DNA of 64,000 nt from DATFVA01 sp963721075 (lineage in GTDB: Bacteria > Bacteroidota > Ignavibacteria > Ignavibacteriales > Ignavibacteriaceae): positions 62,001 to 126,000 of the forward strand of contig CAVRHV010000017.1 in NCBI GenBank assembly GCA_963721075.1, written 5' to 3'. Every line of letters begins with the position of its first letter. The first letter of the stretch is position 1. The position numbers and the translations under genes are program-made. The notes under the pieces are model-generated. The model saw only the letters and a list, made by a program, of their open reading frames with translations, did not search any database and was not told the origin of the DNA. This document shows, piece after piece, positions 9,882 through 20,616 of this stretch.

Positions 9882-12305
9882 ATGTTTTTGAATTACTTAA
9901 AAATTGCACTTCGAAACCTGAGAAAAAATAAAGGATATTCTTTCATAAATATATTCGGACTAGCTGTAGGTATTGCAGGCTGTATTGTTATACTTATATA
10001 CATTCAGAATGAGTTAAGCTATGACAAATACAATGAGAATTATGACAGAATATACCGCGTACACCTTTCTGCAAGGATAAGTAATAATGAGCTGGAACCC
10101 GCAACTTCCTGCGCACCCTGCGGACCCACATATGTTCAGCAGATTCCCGAAGTAGAAAATTTTACCCGTATAAGGAATTATGGTTTCCCGGTAATAAGGT
10201 ATGGGGATAAAGCTTTCAGTGAGGAGAAATTCTACTGGGTCGATTCTTCTTTCTTTAAAGTGTTCACTGTTCATTTTCTGAAAGGAAATCCGGAGACGGC
10301 TCTCCGCGAACCAATGTCAGTTGTGATAACAAAATCAATCGCAAATAAATATTTTGGCAATGAAAATCCCATAGGAAAGATACTTAATTCGGATAAACGC
10401 AGAGATTATCAGATTACGGGAGTGATTGAAGATTTTCCGGTCAATTCCAGTTTTCATCCTGAGTTTCTTGGTTCTCTTTCATCGTATAACGTGGATGCTG
10501 ATCAGACATGGCTCAGCAACAACTACTATACCTATATACTGGTCAGGAAGGGAACGAACCCTGAAGAACTTGGCAAAAAAATATACGATGTTTCTAAGCA
10601 GTATATAGGACCTCAGCTGGTACAGGTTCTGGGTGCAACATACGATCAGATGATTGAGGGCGGAAGCAGGTATAATTTTGTAATCCAGCCTTTAAGCGAT
10701 ATTCATCTGAAGTCACATCTTTCAAATGAAATAGAACCAAACGGAGACATTACGTACGTATATATTTTCTCCATTATCGCTTTTGCGATCCTGCTTATAG
10801 CCTGTATTAACTTTACCAACCTGTCGACAGCAAGGTCATCAGGAAGAGCAAAAGAAGTAGGCATAAGAAAAACTCTTGGTTCAAACCAGGCTTCATTGAT
10901 AAGACAATTCCTTATTGAAACAATGCTGATGAGTTTCCTGGCTATGCTGTTAGCCCTGCTGCTTGTTGAATTGTTTCTTCCAACCTTTAATACGATAGCA
11001 AATAAGCAGTTATCGCTGAATATATTCAATAATTTTTATACCATTCCAATGCTGATAATCTTTGTAGTAGTGGTGGGATTGGTTGCCGGAATATATCCTG
11101 CTTTTGTATTGTCTTCACTGACTCCGGTAAAGGTGTTACGAGGAAAATTACAAAGGTCATCTACCAAATCTGTGCTTAGAAATTTTCTTGTTATACTGCA
11201 ATTCTCTATTTCTATTATCCTGATCGTAGGAACCTTCATCATTGCCAGTCAGCTTAATTATATTCAGAATAAAAAACTCGGCTTTAACAGAGATCAGATA
11301 CTTATTGTTAAAAAGACTGATGATATTGGAAAATATATCCGATCATTTAAATATGATCTTTCTCAGATAGCAACTATCACAACCGTATCAAATTCTTCAA
11401 GTATACCTGGCGGTAACTTCGGTGATACAGCCTTTAGAAAAGAAGGTGCTGGTCCCGATGAAGTACACGATATTAAGGTAATGTTTACAGACTATGATTT
11501 CATCTATACCTACCAGATTAAAATGAAAGAGGGAAGGTTTTTTTCGAAGGACTTTGCCAATGATACAATGGCAGTCGTGATAAATGAGGCTGCGGCAAAG
11601 TCGATAGGTCTGAAGAATCCCGTTGGAAAATATCTTATACGACTGGGTAATACTCCGGAGACCGGAGATAAGTATAAGATAATCGGCGTAACTAACGACT
11701 TCAACTTCGAATCACTTCATCAAAAGATAGAACCCCTCATAATAGGCTTGTTTCGTCCTGTTGATTTCGGACGTTTCGTATCTCTAAGATTTGCTCCATC
11801 TGACGCAAGCAGAACAATTAAGCAAGTCTCATCAGTATGGCACAAATACGCCGGCAGCCAGGCTTTCGAGTATTCTTTCTTTAACGATGATTTTGCAAAA
11901 TTATATGCATCAGAACAGAGAACGGGCCAGCTCTTTACTATCTTTTCTGTTCTTGCAATATTTATTGCCTGCCTGGGGCTTTTAGGACTGGCAGCATACA
12001 CCGCCGAACAAAGAACGAAGGAAATCGGTATACGCAAAGTGCTTGGAGCAAGTGTACCCGAAATAATAGTTATGCTTACCAGAGAATTTACCAAATGGGT
12101 ACTTATAGCCAATATAATAGCTTTGCCGGTTGCTTACTTTTTTATGAAGGGGTGGCTTGAAAATTTTGCTTACAGGATAAGCTTTAATATATGGGTGTTC
12201 ATATTGGCGGGACTGAGTGCCTTGTTGATTGCTGTACTTACCGTCAGCTACCAGGCTGTGAAGGCAGCGGTAGCAAATCCCGTTGAAAGCTTAAAGTACG
12301 AATAA
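9882..12305 (+). CDS. MacB-like FtsX-family permease 3
   Basis: This is an intact 807-residue member of the permease series, with the N-terminal NYLKIALRNLRKNKGYSF segment, a first helix around residues 20-42, the first FtsX domain with NLSTARSSGRAKEVGIRK, and a second FtsX domain with AEQRTKEIGIRKVLGA. It ends in PVESLKYE. GAGGA lies just before the ATG at 9882. It has no ATPase gene of its own, so it presumably shares the ATPases encoded at 3303-4687 or uses one encoded elsewhere. Confidence 0.93.
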   Translation: MFLNYLKIALRNLRKNKGYSFINIFGLAVGIAGCIVILIYIQNELSYDKYNENYDRIYRVHLSARISNNELEPATSCAPCGPTYVQQIPEVENFTRIRNYGFPVIRYGDKAFSEEKFYWVDSSFFKVFTVHFLKGNPETALREPMSVVITKSIANKYFGNENPIGKILNSDKRRDYQITGVIEDFPVNSSFHPEFLGSLSSYNVDADQTWLSNNYYTYILVRKGTNPEELGKKIYDVSKQYIGPQLVQVLGATYDQMIEGGSRYNFVIQPLSDIHLKSHLSNEIEPNGDITYVYIFSIIAFAILLIACINFTNLSTARSSGRAKEVGIRKTLGSNQASLIRQFLIETMLMSFLAMLLALLLVELFLPTFNTIANKQLSLNIFNNFYTIPMLIIFVVVVGLVAGIYPAFVLSSLTPVKVLRGKLQRSSTKSVLRNFLVILQFSISIILIVGTFIIASQLNYIQNKKLGFNRDQILIVKKTDDIGKYIRSFKYDLSQIATITTVSNSSSIPGGNFGDTAFRKEGAGPDEVHDIKVMFTDYDFIYTYQIKMKEGRFFSKDFANDTMAVVINEAAAKSIGLKNPVGKYLIRLGNTPETGDKYKIIGVTNDFNFESLHQKIEPLIIGLFRPVDFGRFVSLRFAPSDASRTIKQVSSVWHKYAGSQAFEYSFFNDDFAKLYASEQRTGQLFTIFSVLAIFIACLGLLGLAAYTAEQRTKEIGIRKVLGASVPEIIVMLTREFTKWVLIANIIALPVAYFFMKGWLENFAYRISFNIWVFILAGLSALLIAVLTVSYQAVKAAVANPVESLKYE

Positions 12306-12324
12306 TACCTAATGGAGTTCTGAT

Positions 12325-14738
12325 ATGTATAAAAGCTACTTAAAAACAATTCTTAAGAAATCTCCTTAAGAATAAGGTATTCTCATTCGTTAATATTTCA
12401 GGTCTCGCAATCGGTGTCGCCTGTTTCATATTAATCGCTTTGTTTGTGGCAGATGAGCTCGGATATGATTCTTACAATAAAAATGCCGACAGAATCTTCA
12501 GAGTTAATTCACATTACAAAATCGGCGGTAACAGATTCAATCTGGCAAACTCTCCGGTTCCGCTGGCCGCAATACTTCAGTCGGAATATCCTGAAGTAGA
12601 AAAGACCGTTCGTTTATTCCGGGGAGAAAATATTTATGTGAAGAAAAATGATGAATACATAAAAGAAGAGAATTTCCTTTATGCTGATTCCTCTATGTTT
12701 GATGTATTTACGATAGATTTTGTCAGTGGAAATCCGGCAAAATCGCTTCTGCAGCCTAACAGCGTTGTTATTACAACAAAAGCAGCTGAAGAAGTATTTT
12801 GCGAAGTGATAATCCGATGGGTAGAAGGATTACACTTTCAAACGGGCAGGAATTCCTTGTTACAGGAGTTGTTAAGCCTGTCCCTGCAAATTCACATTTC
12901 GAATTCGATTTTCTTGCATCCTATAGCACACTTCCTGAAAGCAAGCAGACAAACTGGTTCGGCAGTTTTGTACATACGTATGTTCTGACCAGGCAAGGAG
13001 TGACTGCGGATCAGCTTAATAAAAAGATATATTCCGTGGCAGAAAAACATCTGGGACCTGTTAGTTCAGGCGGCATTCGGCTTAAGCTACAAAGATTTTA
13101 TCGATAGGGGAAATGATCTTTCTTTTGTTTTGTTCCGCTTAAAGAGATTCATCTTTATTCCGATGTATTTAATGAATTCAAGCAAACTGGCAGTATAGAT
13201 TCTTTATATCTATTTTCCGCAATTGCAATATTCATATTAATTATTGCCTGCATAAATTTTGTAAACCTCTCTACTGCAAATCAACTCAAAGGGCTAATGA
13301 GATTGGAGTAAGGAAAGTACTTGGTTCACGCAGGATTCAGCTTATCGGACAGTTCCTTTCAGAGTCTGTCCTTTATTGCCTTAATTGCAGTTATTCTGGC
13401 AGCAGTGATAGTTGAGTATCACTCTCCCATGGTTCAATGAATTAACGGCAAACAGCTGTCACTTAATCCCGGAGTCTTTATACCATTCCTGCGCTGCTGA
13501 TATTTACTCTCCTTTTAGGAATTGCTGCAGGTCTCTATCCTGCTTTATTGCTTTCTTCCTTTAAGCCTGTTCGATCCTGAAATCAAATAGAGTTACGGGA
13601 AACAGGAGCGGCAGCTTTACGGAAAGGACTTGTTGTCTTCCAGTTTGCAACGTCCATAATTCTATTCGTGGGAACTTTCGTGATTTACAACCAGATGCAG
13701 TATATCAAAAATAAAAATCTGGATTCAATAAGGATCAGATCCTGGTAATAAAGAATGTTGATGATCTCGGGAAACAGCAGTTTGCATTTGCAAATACAAT
13801 AAGAGGGAAATTCAAATATAAATGATGCTTCACTTTCACCGGATTACCTGATCACCGGCCTCACAGCCGAAGTATTCAGAAAAGAAGGCTCAGATGATGA
13901 AAATGAGACAATGGTTTATATGCCTGTTGATTACAATTTTCTGAATACTTACCAGATTAAAATGAAAGAAGGAAGATTCTTTGACCGAAACATTGCCACA
14001 GATAGTTCGGCAATTATTTTGAATGAAGCTGCCGTAAAAATTAAAGTTTAAAGATCCGATAAACCAGCGGCTTTTGTATAACCTTGGGGAGAATCGGACA
14101 GCGAGTCTTACAATAATAGGTGCCGTTAAAAGACTTCCATATTCAGCCATTAACGCAGGAAATAAGGCCGGCAGCATTTGTTTTACTGAATGAACCTACC
14201 GCGGATTTTCTTTCGGTTAAGGTCTCACCACACAATATCAGTGAAACAATAAATTACCTTTCAGAAGAATGGAAAAGATTCGGTCAATTGAAACCGATCG
14301 AGTATTCATTTTTCGACGAATATTTCGCCGAGGAATATAAATCTGAAATACAATCGGAAAAGGTATTCACTATCTTTGCAATTCTGGCAATAGCTCATCG
14401 CCTGTCTTGGTTTGTTCGGACTGGCAACATTCACAGCAGAACAGAAAACGAAAGAGATCGGGATCCGGAAAGTTCTGGGTGCAAGTATTGTTAACATTGT
14501 ATCTATGCTCTCAAAAGAGTTTTTGATACTTGTAGCAATCGCTAACTTAATAGCCTGGCCGGCAGCATATTTTATAATGAATAACTGGCTGAGTGATTTT
14601 GTATACAGAACCGATATCGGGATAGGTGTCTTTATACTTGCCGGGCTCTCTGTTTTATTCATCGCAATACTCACTGTTGCTTACAAGTCAATACAGGCAG
14701 CAAGCGCTAACCCCGTAAAGAATCTGAAGTACGAATAA
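12325..14738 (+). pseudogene. MacB-like FtsX-family permease 4, multiply frameshifted
   Basis: The start (ATG 12325, after AATGGAG) and the end (PVKNLKYE at 14738) match the other three permeases, and the total length is right. Between them the frame changes roughly ten times, for example near 12358, 12800, 13105, 13285, 13570, 13725, 13815, 14045, 14115 and 14395. All recognisable family blocks are present in order in one frame or another. The first break is repaired by removing one T. The neighbouring permease 3 has no break in 2.4 kb, so the lesions are sharply local. This is either a recently inactivated copy or a stretch of poor consensus sequence; the preserved amino-acid similarity in every fragment favours the latter or very recent decay. 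Confidence 0.8.
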
Positions 14739-14763
14739 TCGGGTCACATTCGAAAATAAATTC

Positions 14764-14800
14764 CTTAAGCCGGGTTTGAAAAACCTAAACCCGGCTTAAG
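14764..14800. terminator. Hairpin between convergent genes
   Basis: A perfect 14-bp stem (CTTAAGCCGGGTTT at 14764-14777 with its complement at 14787-14800) encloses a 9-base loop. There is no clear T-run on either side. It lies between the convergent permease 4 and the T9SS protein gene and may serve both. Confidence 0.65.
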
Positions 14801-14840
14801 GGTATGCTTATATTATCGTCAATTTCTGATAGGTCCAAGC

Positions 14841-17153
14841 CTACTTTAAAAGTATGAGCTTCTTCACAGAAACTTTTTCCCCGGCTTCCAGTTTATAGAC
14901 ATATACACCGCTTGTAAGTCTTAATCCTGCGGCCGCTGCATTGAAGATAACTTCATGCTCTCCCGCCCTTTCAAATCCGTTTACCAGCTCAGCAACTTCC
15001 TGGCCAATGGTGTTGTAAATTTTCAGACTAACATACCCATCAACAGGAATACTGTACTTTATCGTTGTCGATGGATTGAACGGGTTGGGATAGTTCTGGT
15101 TTAATGAAAACTTTACCAGGAGCATTTAGGTTTACTTCAATTATCCGGGAATAAGTGAATGAGCCGTCAAAGTCAATCTGCTTCAACCGGTACGAATAAT
15201 AACCTGAACTAATACTGTTATCAGTGAAAGAATAGAAGTTCTGCTTAGTTGTGGTTCCGTTACCGTCTACATAACCGGCTTTTTCCCAGGAACCATTATC
15301 TGAGTTTCCGGACTGAGTGCCGGCTGCTGTTCTCTGACTTCTTTGAATCTCAAAACCCTGGTTATTCGTTTCTGTTGCTGTAGTCCAGGTTAACACCACA
15401 CCGATTCTCGGCTTCCCTGGCATTAAAGCTTGTAAGTTCGACGGGAACAACTGCAAAAAGATTTTTATAAAAGGTAAAGTTTCCGTCGTATTCACCTGCA
15501 ACTAAATCAGTTCTTCCGTCACCGTCAAGATCGGCAAACCCCGGATGAGCAGATTGTTTCACACTCGACGGATGAAGTCAACTGGTTATTTAATGTCCAT
15601 ACAGGGTTAAAGCGGTCGCCTGTATTTTCATAAAAGTTTATGCTCCCGCTTAAGCGGCCGATAAAAAGATCAAAATCCCCGTCATTATCTATATCTGAAA
15701 AAGACGGCCTGCACGAACCAGGAAAATTAATAGATGAAAAAATCGTGGTATTCAGAGTAAACGAATTGTTCCCGTCATTTAAATAGAATTTTGTGTTACC
15801 GGCATCATCGGAGCCGACGAGCAGATCCTGGTCATTATCCCCGTCAATATCGACAAATGCAGGCACACTCTGATAATTGACGCTGACATTCGAGAACATT
15901 GCAGTATTCTCGCTGAATGTTCCGTTATCGTTTATGTATAATTTTATTCCTCCGCCCGAGTAACCCGACACAATATCAAAATCGGAATCATTATCGATAT
16001 CAATGAATACAGGAGAGCACCTGAAGCCGGGATCGATACCGGCAAAAACCGAGGATGCTGTATCGAATGAAGGTGCACTTGCTGTTCCGTTATTCACTAT
16101 GTATAAAAGGCCGTCGTATGGTGAACCCGAAAGGAGGTCAAAATCTCCGTCATTATCAAAATCAGCAAAGGAAACAGTAGAGGAACCGCTTGATTTAATG
16201 ATCCTGAAATAAGAAGGATTGTATTGATATTGAGGATTGGAAACCGTTCCTGTGTTCTCATAAACAAACAGATCGCCGTCATCGGTTCCATAAATTAAAT
16301 CAGCATCAAGGTCACCATCAATATCGCAGAAGGTTGGATCTTTCCAGTAATTAATCGTCTCTACAATAGAAAATAGAGTATTATCCTGCGTCCAGGCAGG
16401 CACAGAAGCTGTTCCTGTGTTGATAAAGTAATATAAGGCAGCACCGTCTCTTCCCATCAGCAGATCAAGATCACCATCATTATCAAGATCAGCAAGAGAA
16501 GGATAAGCATTCAGGCCCACGTCAGGGATACCTGCAACCAGTGCATCGTCTCTCTGGAATACAGGAGTTCCTGCAGTCCCGGTATTTCTGAACCCCATGC
16601 TGATTCCCGGTGTTGGCCCGCCTAAAAGTGATTCTCCAATTCCGACTATCATATCGAGATCTCCGTCATCGTCCAGGTCAGCAAATACCTGTTTTGCATC
16701 TGTTCCTATTTGTCCGTTTGCATCTGCGAAAAGAGTTGTATTTACATCAGCCCAGGTTGGAGAAGATGAAGTGCCGGTATTCTCATAGTACAATATTCCG
16801 TTATAACCGCCTATTGTAAGATCAGGATCACCGTCACCGTCAAGATCGCAAAGTGCCGGATAGTATGAATTGGTGTATTGATATCCCCCGGCGTAGATCG
16901 ATGAAAACATCGAAGCATCTTTTGTAAACACAGGCTGCATATTTGTCCCGGTGTTTTCATAGTACACTATCTCAAGTCCGCTGCTTCCAAGGACGAGATC
17001 GAAATCCCCATCGTTATCGAGATCACTGAAAACCGGTGCGGAGAAAGATTCGGGAATTACACCCCCGGGAGCAAAGATCGAATCAATTTTTTCCCAGTTT
17101 TGGGCAAATAAAGATGATGACATTAGAATTATAACCAGTAAGAAATTTTTCAT
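14841..17153 (-). CDS. Secreted FG-GAP/VCBS-repeat protein with T9SS sorting domain (three frameshifts)
   Basis: The protein begins at 17153 with a signal peptide (MKNFLLVIILMSSSLFAQ). At least ten FG-GAP-like repeats follow, each with a DLDNDGDFDL-type calcium-binding loop, as in a beta-propeller. A linker with WTTATETNNQGFEIQRS and a C-terminal T9SS type A domain starting NQNYPNPFNPST come next. It should be exported by Sec and then moved across the outer membrane by T9SS. The frame breaks near 15550, 15395 and 15120; each is repaired by dropping one base, giving about 770 residues. The last three pieces would be orphan fragments otherwise, so I treat this as one gene. The ligand is unknown. 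Confidence 0.88.
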
Positions 17154-17447
17154 GCTTTCTCCTCCTGTATGCAGCTGAAATAAAAGAAATTTAAGAATAG
17201 AAACATCAGCTTGTTCCCCGATAAAAAGGTAATAGTTTCCGATGTTATTTTAATAAGTTATACTTTCCACTTCTTAAGATAAACATTTAACTATATCAAT
17301 TTCAAAAGCGAGTTTGTAAAAGATCGGACTCCGGAAAATGCAGATAAGTAATAAGCCGACTTTATGATATGCAGAAATAAGCAAGTACAGCTGGAAATAT
17401 ATCATACAATACTTTATCTTTTCCGGCAGTAAGAAATGAATTAATTA
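17154..17447. other. Divergent intergenic region, no gene seen
   Basis: This 294-bp AT-rich gap lies between the T9SS FG-GAP gene (minus) and the DUF971 gene (plus), so it should contain both promoters. I see no hairpin, repeat or small gene that stands out. Confidence 0.5.
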
Positions 17448-17804
17448 ATGAGTGAAGGAAACATAATGTCCCCTAAACAGATAAAAATTAAAGATAAGAG
17501 CAGGCTGTATATTAAATGGAATGATGATAGTGAAAGTGAGATAGGATTGAAGTACCTTCGTGATGAATGTCCCTGTGCATCCTGCAAAGGTGAAACTGTT
17601 TTGATGAAAACCTATCGACCTGCGAAGAAAGCTGAACACCCTGATATGTATAAAGTAGCCGATATCAAACCTGTTGGCGGGTATGCCATACAGATTTCCT
17701 GGAAAGACGGACACAATACCGGTATCTACACGTGGGCTAACCTGAAGCAGCTTGCAGAAGATGAGGAAAGCGGTCGCAGCCAGAACTATGACAATCTTAT
17801 ATGA
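17448..17804 (+). CDS. DUF971 family protein
   Basis: This small protein has the DUF971 (gamma-butyrobetaine hydroxylase-like N-terminal) fold: IKIKDKSRLYIKWNDD, the LRDECPCASCKG cysteine cluster, and the VGGYAIQISWKDGHNTGIY segment with an ISWxDGHxTGIY core. In other bacteria the domain occurs alone and is linked to iron-sulfur or metal handling, but its exact role is not settled. Translation may begin at 17448 or at the internal ATG at 17466, which gives 112 residues. Its stop overlaps the next gene's start (ATGA at 17801-17804), so the two are co-transcribed and probably coupled in translation. Confidence 0.88.
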   Translation: MSEGNIMSPKQIKIKDKSRLYIKWNDDSESEIGLKYLRDECPCASCKGETVLMKTYRPAKKAEHPDMYKVADIKPVGGYAIQISWKDGHNTGIYTWANLKQLAEDEESGRSQNYDNLI

Positions 17805-18560
17805 TAACCAATAAAGATATTAAGTATTATTCCTCCCTGCTTCAGAAAAAATACCGTCAGCAGGAAAAGAAATTCATTGCTGAGGGAGATAAACTGGTAA
17901 CAGAAGGTATTGAAAGCGGGTTTGTACCGGAAATAATTTTAACGACCTCATCTTTTTTTGAGGAACAAAAGGATTATTTCGGTTCATTGGAGGAATTCAG
18001 GATTGAAATTATTAAAACTCCCGAATTAAAAAAGACTGACAGATACCAAAACTCCCCAGAAAGTAATTGCCGTATTTCCTTTCAGAGATAACCGTCAAAA
18101 GTTAACGAGTCTGAACAGTCGTTTTATGGTTTACCTCGATAATGTTTCAGATCCGGGTAATGCAGGAACGATATTAAGGAACTGCGACTGGTTCGGTATT
18201 AAAGATGTTCTTATGAGTGAAGGGTCTGTTGAACTTTATAATCCGAAAGTCGTGCGCTCAAGTATGGGATCGATCTTCCACCTCAATATTTATGAGGATG
18301 TTAGTCCCGCTCACCTGCAAGAGCTTAAAGGAAAGGGTTATCGGTTAATTTGTTCGGATCTGGCTGGGGAGGATCTGTTCGATTTTAAGCCGCCTGAAAA
18401 ATGTATAGTGGTATTTTCAAATGAGGCACATGGACCGGGTAATGAGATCCGGGAACGAGCTGATCATATTGTTTCTATAAGAAAAAAAGGGAAAGCCGAA
18501 TCACTTAATGTGGCTTCGGCTTCCGCTGTTATACTCAGTCAGCTAACCAGATCACTCTAA
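17801..18560 (+). CDS. SpoU/TrmH-family RNA 2'-O-methyltransferase (one frameshift)
   Basis: The N-terminal part (from 17801) is a substrate-binding domain with KYRQQEKKFIAEGDKLVTEG. The C-terminal SPOUT domain carries LDNVSDPGNAGTILRNCDW (motif 1), the LYNPKVVRSSMGSIF segment (motif 2) and the closing SLNVASASAVILSQL (motif 3), all diagnostic for TrmH/SpoU methyltransferases that modify the ribose of rRNA or tRNA with S-adenosylmethionine. The frame breaks near 18030; removing one base in the AAAAAAGACTG run restores a continuous protein of about 253 residues through VIAVFPFRDNRQKL. It is translationally coupled to the DUF971 gene. Confidence 0.87.
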
Positions 18561-18581
18561 CATCGTTTGCCGATAGTAAAA

Positions 18582-18813
18582 TCACTTCAGCAGCATGAAC
18601 TTTTTAGTCTGCACAAATCTGCCCGACTGGAGGTTTGTAAAAATATAAACCCGAAGCCAGTCCTGCTGCATTGAACCTGAACTTATACTGTCCGGGAACC
18701 TAAGCTTCATCATAAGCATCACCGCCTTAAGTCTGATTCCATAAAGTCGACTGGGGAAATACACTACTAACCAGAATAAGCACAACGAATACTCTTTACA
18801 AAAGTACTTTCAT
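18582..18813 (-). pseudogene. Eroded mini-gene: signal peptide fused to a T9SS tail remnant
   Basis: A good ribosome binding site (AGGAG at 18820-18824 on the minus strand) precedes ATG 18813. The frame reads MKVLL, a TAA stop, then RVFVVLILVSSVFPQS, which is a signal peptide with an Ala/Ser-type cleavage region. Two further in-frame stops follow. The frame then reads VPGQYKFRFNAAGLASGLY, which is the last strand region of a T9SS sorting domain, and after one frameshift ends QSGRFVQTKKFMLLK. Only about 75 codons remain, so the mature part of the secreted protein has been deleted. Several in-frame stops plus a deletion mean this is true decay, unlike the single-base breaks elsewhere. Confidence 0.65.
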
Positions 18814-18938
18814 ATAGATCTCCTAAAGTTTTTGGGATTTTTGACAGGCAAGTCTAAAAAATATAAATGCTAATTAACAAACAATTTACCCGGAATAATG
18901 ACGAGAGGTTGTATTACAGGATGGAGTTTAAAAGTGTT

Positions 18939-20271
18939 CTACCCGGTAACGGTTTCCTTAGCTTTTTTCACTACAACCTTAACACCCTCAACCCGGAGCA
19001 CTACAATCTTACTCCCCTGCTCAATGTATTCCCAGTCGGCTACAACATCATACCTCTTTCCGTTAAACTCAGCAGTACCGGCCGGTCTCAGTGTAGTCAG
19101 CGCGATACCTTCCTGTCCCACCAGATCCTTCTCTGACGGATAAGAAACATATCCCTGTTCAGCACGTTCTTCATCAGCAAGTATAAGCCTGTTAAAGCGG
19201 GTACTCTTTGGAAGCAGTTTCGCAAGGATCAATACCAGCACAAGAGCTGCTACTATTGCCCCGGTCAGCTGAATGATCGCTATCGAGATAGCATCAAAAT
19301 CGAAGAAAGGTCCGCTGGGAGTGAGAGATAAGAACAACGAAACAAAGATTAGAATTATTCCCGCTATACCCGCGATTCCAAATCCGGGGATAACAAAAAT
19401 TTCAAGCGCAAGCAGAATTAGTCCCAGCACAAACAGAAGTATATCCATTATGGACGCAAGGTCGAGTACGTAAGATGAACCAAAAAATAAAGCAAGGGCG
19501 ATTAGTCCAACTGTACCCGGTACTCCCCAGCCGGGAGTTTTAACCTCGGCAATCAGTCCAAAGAAACCTATCATTATAAGTATTGAAGAAACAATAGCAT
19601 TATTAAGAAACTTAACAACTTCTTCCGCCCAGTTTTCGTTTACCCTTACAATCTCAGCACCCTGAAGATCGAATGCCTTTAAGGACGTCTTTCAGGTTAT
19701 TAACCTCCACATCAGCAATACCGTATTTAAGTGCTTCATCAGTTGTTAGTGTAACAAGCTCCGTGCTGTCTACTATCCCCGGAATAACTATTCTCTCATC
19801 AACCATCCCCTGTGCAATATCAGTCCGCCTGCCGTTCCTTTCGGCTGTCGCCCTCATTTCTGAGCGCATGTACGACTGATATTTCTCACTCTGTTTCTGT
19901 CCTGCCTGGTCTACAACTGTAGATGCACCTATGGAACTTCCGGGTACCATAGCAATTTTCTTGCAGGAAAGTGAAATCAGGGATCCTGCAGATATTGCTC
20001 TGTTATTAATAAAGGCAATTGTTAGAATGTTTGTACCTATTATCGCATCTTTAATCTGCGTAGCGGCATCCAGTCTTCCTCCGAAGGTGTTGATCCGAAA
20101 GATTATTGCATCGGCATTATTCTTTTCGGCCTCGTGAACAACACGTGCAACGTAAGGTGCCATACCCAGGTCGATCTCACCGTCTATATTGCCATAGTAA
20201 ACTTTCTGCGCATTGACTGAAGATGCAAAACCCAGAATGATAAGCAGTAAGAACATTATATTAAATTTCAC
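18939..20271 (-). CDS. NfeD-family membrane-bound ClpP-class serine protease (one frameshift)
   Basis: The N-terminal half (from 20271) has a signal peptide ending near SSVNAQ and a ClpP/SppA-like protease domain with INTFGGRLDAATQI and the likely nucleophile serine in NRAISAGSLISLS. The C-terminal half has several transmembrane helices (LLFVLGLILLALEIFVIPG and following) and ends in an NfeD OB-fold domain with GQEGIALTTLRPAGTAEFNGK. This is the long NfeD1b architecture, thought to take part in membrane protein quality control. The frame breaks near 19675; dropping one base in TTAAAGGCATTC joins VLK to AFDLQGAEIV, giving about 443 residues. Confidence 0.88.
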
Positions 20272-20413
20272 AACTTTATTCCCTGATGTTGAGAGTTAAA
20301 TTAATAAAAAAGGGCGGAATTTGCGAGGAAGATCCGGAGGATTCAGCTGATTGACGAATTGGCTGAAAGCTGCTTTAATGATGTAGGTGAGAAGTAATTT
20401 CCTCCCATAAGAA

Positions 20414-20493
20414 GCGTATGTGGAGCGGTGTGTGAAGCGTAGTGGAGCGTGTGAAGCGGTGGTGGAGCGGTGGTGGAGCGGTGGTGGAACGGA
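20414..20493. repeat. Tandem array of an 11-bp unit, GCGKWNGTGGA
   Basis: About seven consecutive units begin at GCG. The last three (20456, 20467, 20478) are identical GCGGTGGTGGA copies and the first is GCGTATGTGGA. Units in the middle are shorter or carry one extra base. The same two unit types recur at 60013-60067. Function unknown. Confidence 0.85.
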
Positions 20494-20576
20494 TTAATGC
20501 AGGTATAAAATCTGCGAAAAATCTCAATTTAATCTAAAGGATTTTCCATCATGATGACAGAATGTTGTACCCGGAG

Positions 20577-20606
20577 ATAAAAAAAAGTCCCGGCTAAGCG
20601 GGACTT
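20577..20606 (-). terminator. Rho-independent terminator of ribBA
   Basis: Read on the minus strand, an 8-bp stem AAGTCCCG / CGGGACTT (20599-20606 with 20585-20592) with a 6-base loop is followed by a run of Ts (the A-run ending at 20584 on the plus strand). It begins 10 bp after the ribBA stop. Confidence 0.85.
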
Positions 20607-20616
20607 ACAGAATTTT

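Larger units (their letters stand above)
20272..20616. other. Intergenic region with 11-bp repeat array and terminator
   Basis: This 345-bp gap lies upstream of the NfeD gene and downstream of ribBA (both minus). It contains the repeat array at 20414-20493 and the ribBA terminator at 20577-20606. No gene is visible. Confidence 0.6.

Noticed and set aside
18867..19143. Short plus-strand frames over the NfeD C-terminal domain
   Set aside because: They are antisense to the conserved OB-fold segment and lack ribosome binding sites.
20414..20493. CRISPR array
   Set aside because: The unit is only 11 bp, directly tandem with no spacers, and no cas gene is present.
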